Positions 62,979 through 64,000 of a stretch of DNA of 64,000 nt are shown here, in pieces. Each line of letters starts with the position of its first letter. Within the stretch, counting starts at the first letter, position 1. Source of the DNA: Lysobacterales bacterium (GTDB taxonomy: Bacteria; Pseudomonadota; Gammaproteobacteria; Xanthomonadales; Ahniellaceae); the NCBI GenBank assembly GCA_016721845.1, contig JADKHK010000003.1:310001-374000 (forward strand), given 5' to 3'. The position numbers were made by a program, and so were the translations under genes. The notes beneath the pieces were generated by a model that was not told the DNA's origin, did no database searches, and saw only the letters and a list, made by a program, of their open reading frames with translations.

Positions 62979-64000
62979 CCTTGCGCAGCCGCGATTTCTG
63001 GTTCGTGCTGGCCCTGGCCTTGCTGGTGCTCGGCATCGGCATCGGCCTGCGCGACCCGTGGCCGGCGGACGAACCGCGCTTCGTGCTGGTCGCGAAGCAG
63101 ATGGTCGACAGCGGCCAGTATCTCGTGCCGCACCGCGGCGCCGAGATCTATCCCGACAAGCCGCCGCTGTTCATGTGGCTGCTCGCGTCGGCGCATGCGC
63201 TCACCGGCGAATGGCGCAGCGCGTTCCTGCTGCCCTCGCTGCTGGCGAGTCTCGGCACGATCGCTCTCACTTTCGATCTCGCGCTGAAGTTGTGGGGTCG
63301 CCGCGCGGCACGTCTGGCAGCGCTGATGCTGCTGTTCGCGTTCCAGTTCACCTATCAGGCCAAGCGCGCGCAAATCGATCCGTTCCTGGTCTTCGCGATG
63401 ACCGCGGCAACGCACGCATTCATGACCCATGCGCTGCTTGCGCCATCGCGTGCTACCCATGCCGCCGGCTGGTTCATGGCCGCGATCGGCACGATCAGCA
63501 AGGGCGTCGGTGCACTGGCCCTGCTGATGTTGCCGGTGATTGCGGTGGCGAAAAGGATCGCGGGACGGAGCCCGCTCCCACAAAAGAATCTCCCTCAGCA
63601 TTGGTACATGCCGCCCGTGGGAGCGGGCTCCGCCCCGCGATCGTTCGACTGGATCTGGGGCCTGCTCGCCTTCCTCGCCGCCGCATCGCTCTGGCTCGGT
63701 CCCTTGTTGATCACGACGGTGACGCGCGACGACCCCGAGCTGTCCGCCTACGTCCGCGAGATCCTGCTCGGCCAGACCGCGCGCCGCTATGCGAATCCCG
63801 ACCATCATTTCCAGCCGTGGTGGTATTTAGGCGAAGTGATGCTGACGACCTGGCTGCCGTTCGTGCTCGCCTGGCCATGGGCGCTGGCGTTTGCATGGCG
63901 ACAACTGCGTGCTCGGCGCGATGCGCGCGTGTTCATCCCGCTGGCGTGGTCGACCCTGGTGCTGCTGTTCTTTTCGCTGTCGCCGGGCAAGCGCGACATG
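62975..64000 (+). CDS. GT39/ArnT-like membrane glycosyltransferase, 5' part
   Basis: The 342 codons inside the window run off the right edge. Features of the PMT/ArnT fold: the DPWPADEPRFVLVAKQM loop with the DE motif just after the first helix, a DKPPLFMW segment, repeated helices, and SPGKRD at the edge, which begins the family's KRDxYLLP motif. Such enzymes move sugars from undecaprenyl phosphate onto lipid A or proteins in the periplasm. The ATG at 62975 overlaps the ntrY stop. An 87-base REP-like palindrome pair (63556-63642) is inserted in frame between helices and adds 29 residues. Confidence 0.85.
   Translation, partial: MTLRSRDFWFVLALALLVLGIGIGLRDPWPADEPRFVLVAKQMVDSGQYLVPHRGAEIYPDKPPLFMWLLASAHALTGEWRSAFLLPSLLASLGTIALTFDLALKLWGRRAARLAALMLLFAFQFTYQAKRAQIDPFLVFAMTAATHAFMTHALLAPSRATHAAGWFMAAIGTISKGVGALALLMLPVIAVAKRIAGRSPLPQKNLPQHWYMPPVGAGSAPRSFDWIWGLLAFLAAASLWLGPLLITTVTRDDPELSAYVREILLGQTARRYANPDHHFQPWWYLGEVMLTTWLPFVLAWPWALAFAWRQLRARRDARVFIPLAWSTLVLLFFSLSPGKRDM
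63556..63642. repeat. REP-like inverted pair inside the glycosyltransferase gene
   Basis: A 26-base arm (63556-63581, beginning GATCGCGGG and ending CCGCTCCCAC) and its near-perfect reverse complement (63617-63642) differ at one base and flank a 35-base centre. The arm resembles the GTGGGAGCGGGC-type REP elements of pseudomonads and xanthomonads. The whole is 87 bases, exactly 29 codons with no stop, and encodes a Pro/Gly-rich stretch (GRSPLPQ, PPVGAGSAP) unlike the surrounding helices. Confidence 0.85.

Overview
The window is G+C-rich, tightly packed gammaproteobacterial chromosome. Several conserved blocks point to the Xanthomonadales (Lysobacterales), perhaps Rhodanobacteraceae/Dokdonella-like: def-fmt-rsmB-DUF4390-ntrY, LysM/dprA/smg/topA, ntrB-ntrC near glnA, an Rnk-type regulator, and secreted proteins of lineage-typical kinds, one ending in DGFE. 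The taxonomic call is inference from gene content and order. No rRNA, tRNA, CRISPR array, transposase or integrase was seen, and no gene-free stretch exceeds about 300 bases.

Layout. 1-5986: start of an alpha/beta hydrolase, a CASTOR/POLLUX-like channel with RCK domains, a DUF3014 protein, an Rnk-like regulator, a small membrane protein, a YtcJ-like amidohydrolase and a band-7-like protein. 6094-11065: an incomplete peptide-type ABC importer (fused double ATPase plus one permease) behind a large EAL regulator. 11162-22899: an accessory surface locus. A 2,696-residue secreted repeat/beta-helix protein is followed on the same strand by three tail-collar paralogues, a twin-arginine-signal protein and a GNAT acetyltransferase, with a DUF6916 gene converging on them. 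23071-32899: hemB-xth, a NarL-type two-component pair, tatD, secreted and membrane proteins, a YadG/YadH-like ABC exporter and a flavin reductase. 32984-36383: secreted S33-type peptidase and natAB (natB frameshifted). 36399-38890: ntrBC. 38942-45412: a secreted beta-helix protein, an LTA-synthase-like enzyme and a divergent two-component system whose kinase has a degenerate ATP-binding domain. 45483-47040: glnA with a sigma-54 promoter and two NtrC-type sites. 47115-49473: small genes and an AAA/STAND-like ATPase behind an AT-rich palindrome. 49551-57523: topA, smg, dprA and a LysM gene, interrupted by two secreted-protein genes; one of these is a metalloprotease remnant with a (CT)n tract in its signal-peptide codons. 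57654-64000: def, fmt (frameshifted near its 3' end), rsmB, DUF4390, ntrY and a GT39/ArnT-like glycosyltransferase carrying an in-frame REP-like palindrome pair.

Connections. NtrB/NtrC and glnA form a nitrogen-control circuit readable in the DNA: a near-perfect -24/-12 promoter with two enhancer palindromes upstream. The best candidates for something undescribed are the tail-collar trio/giant-protein operon, the apparent slipped-strand switch at the metalloprotease, and the REP pair absorbed into a membrane glycosyltransferase. Two single-site frameshifts in otherwise intact genes (natB, fmt) may be assembly errors and should be resolved before being read as biology.
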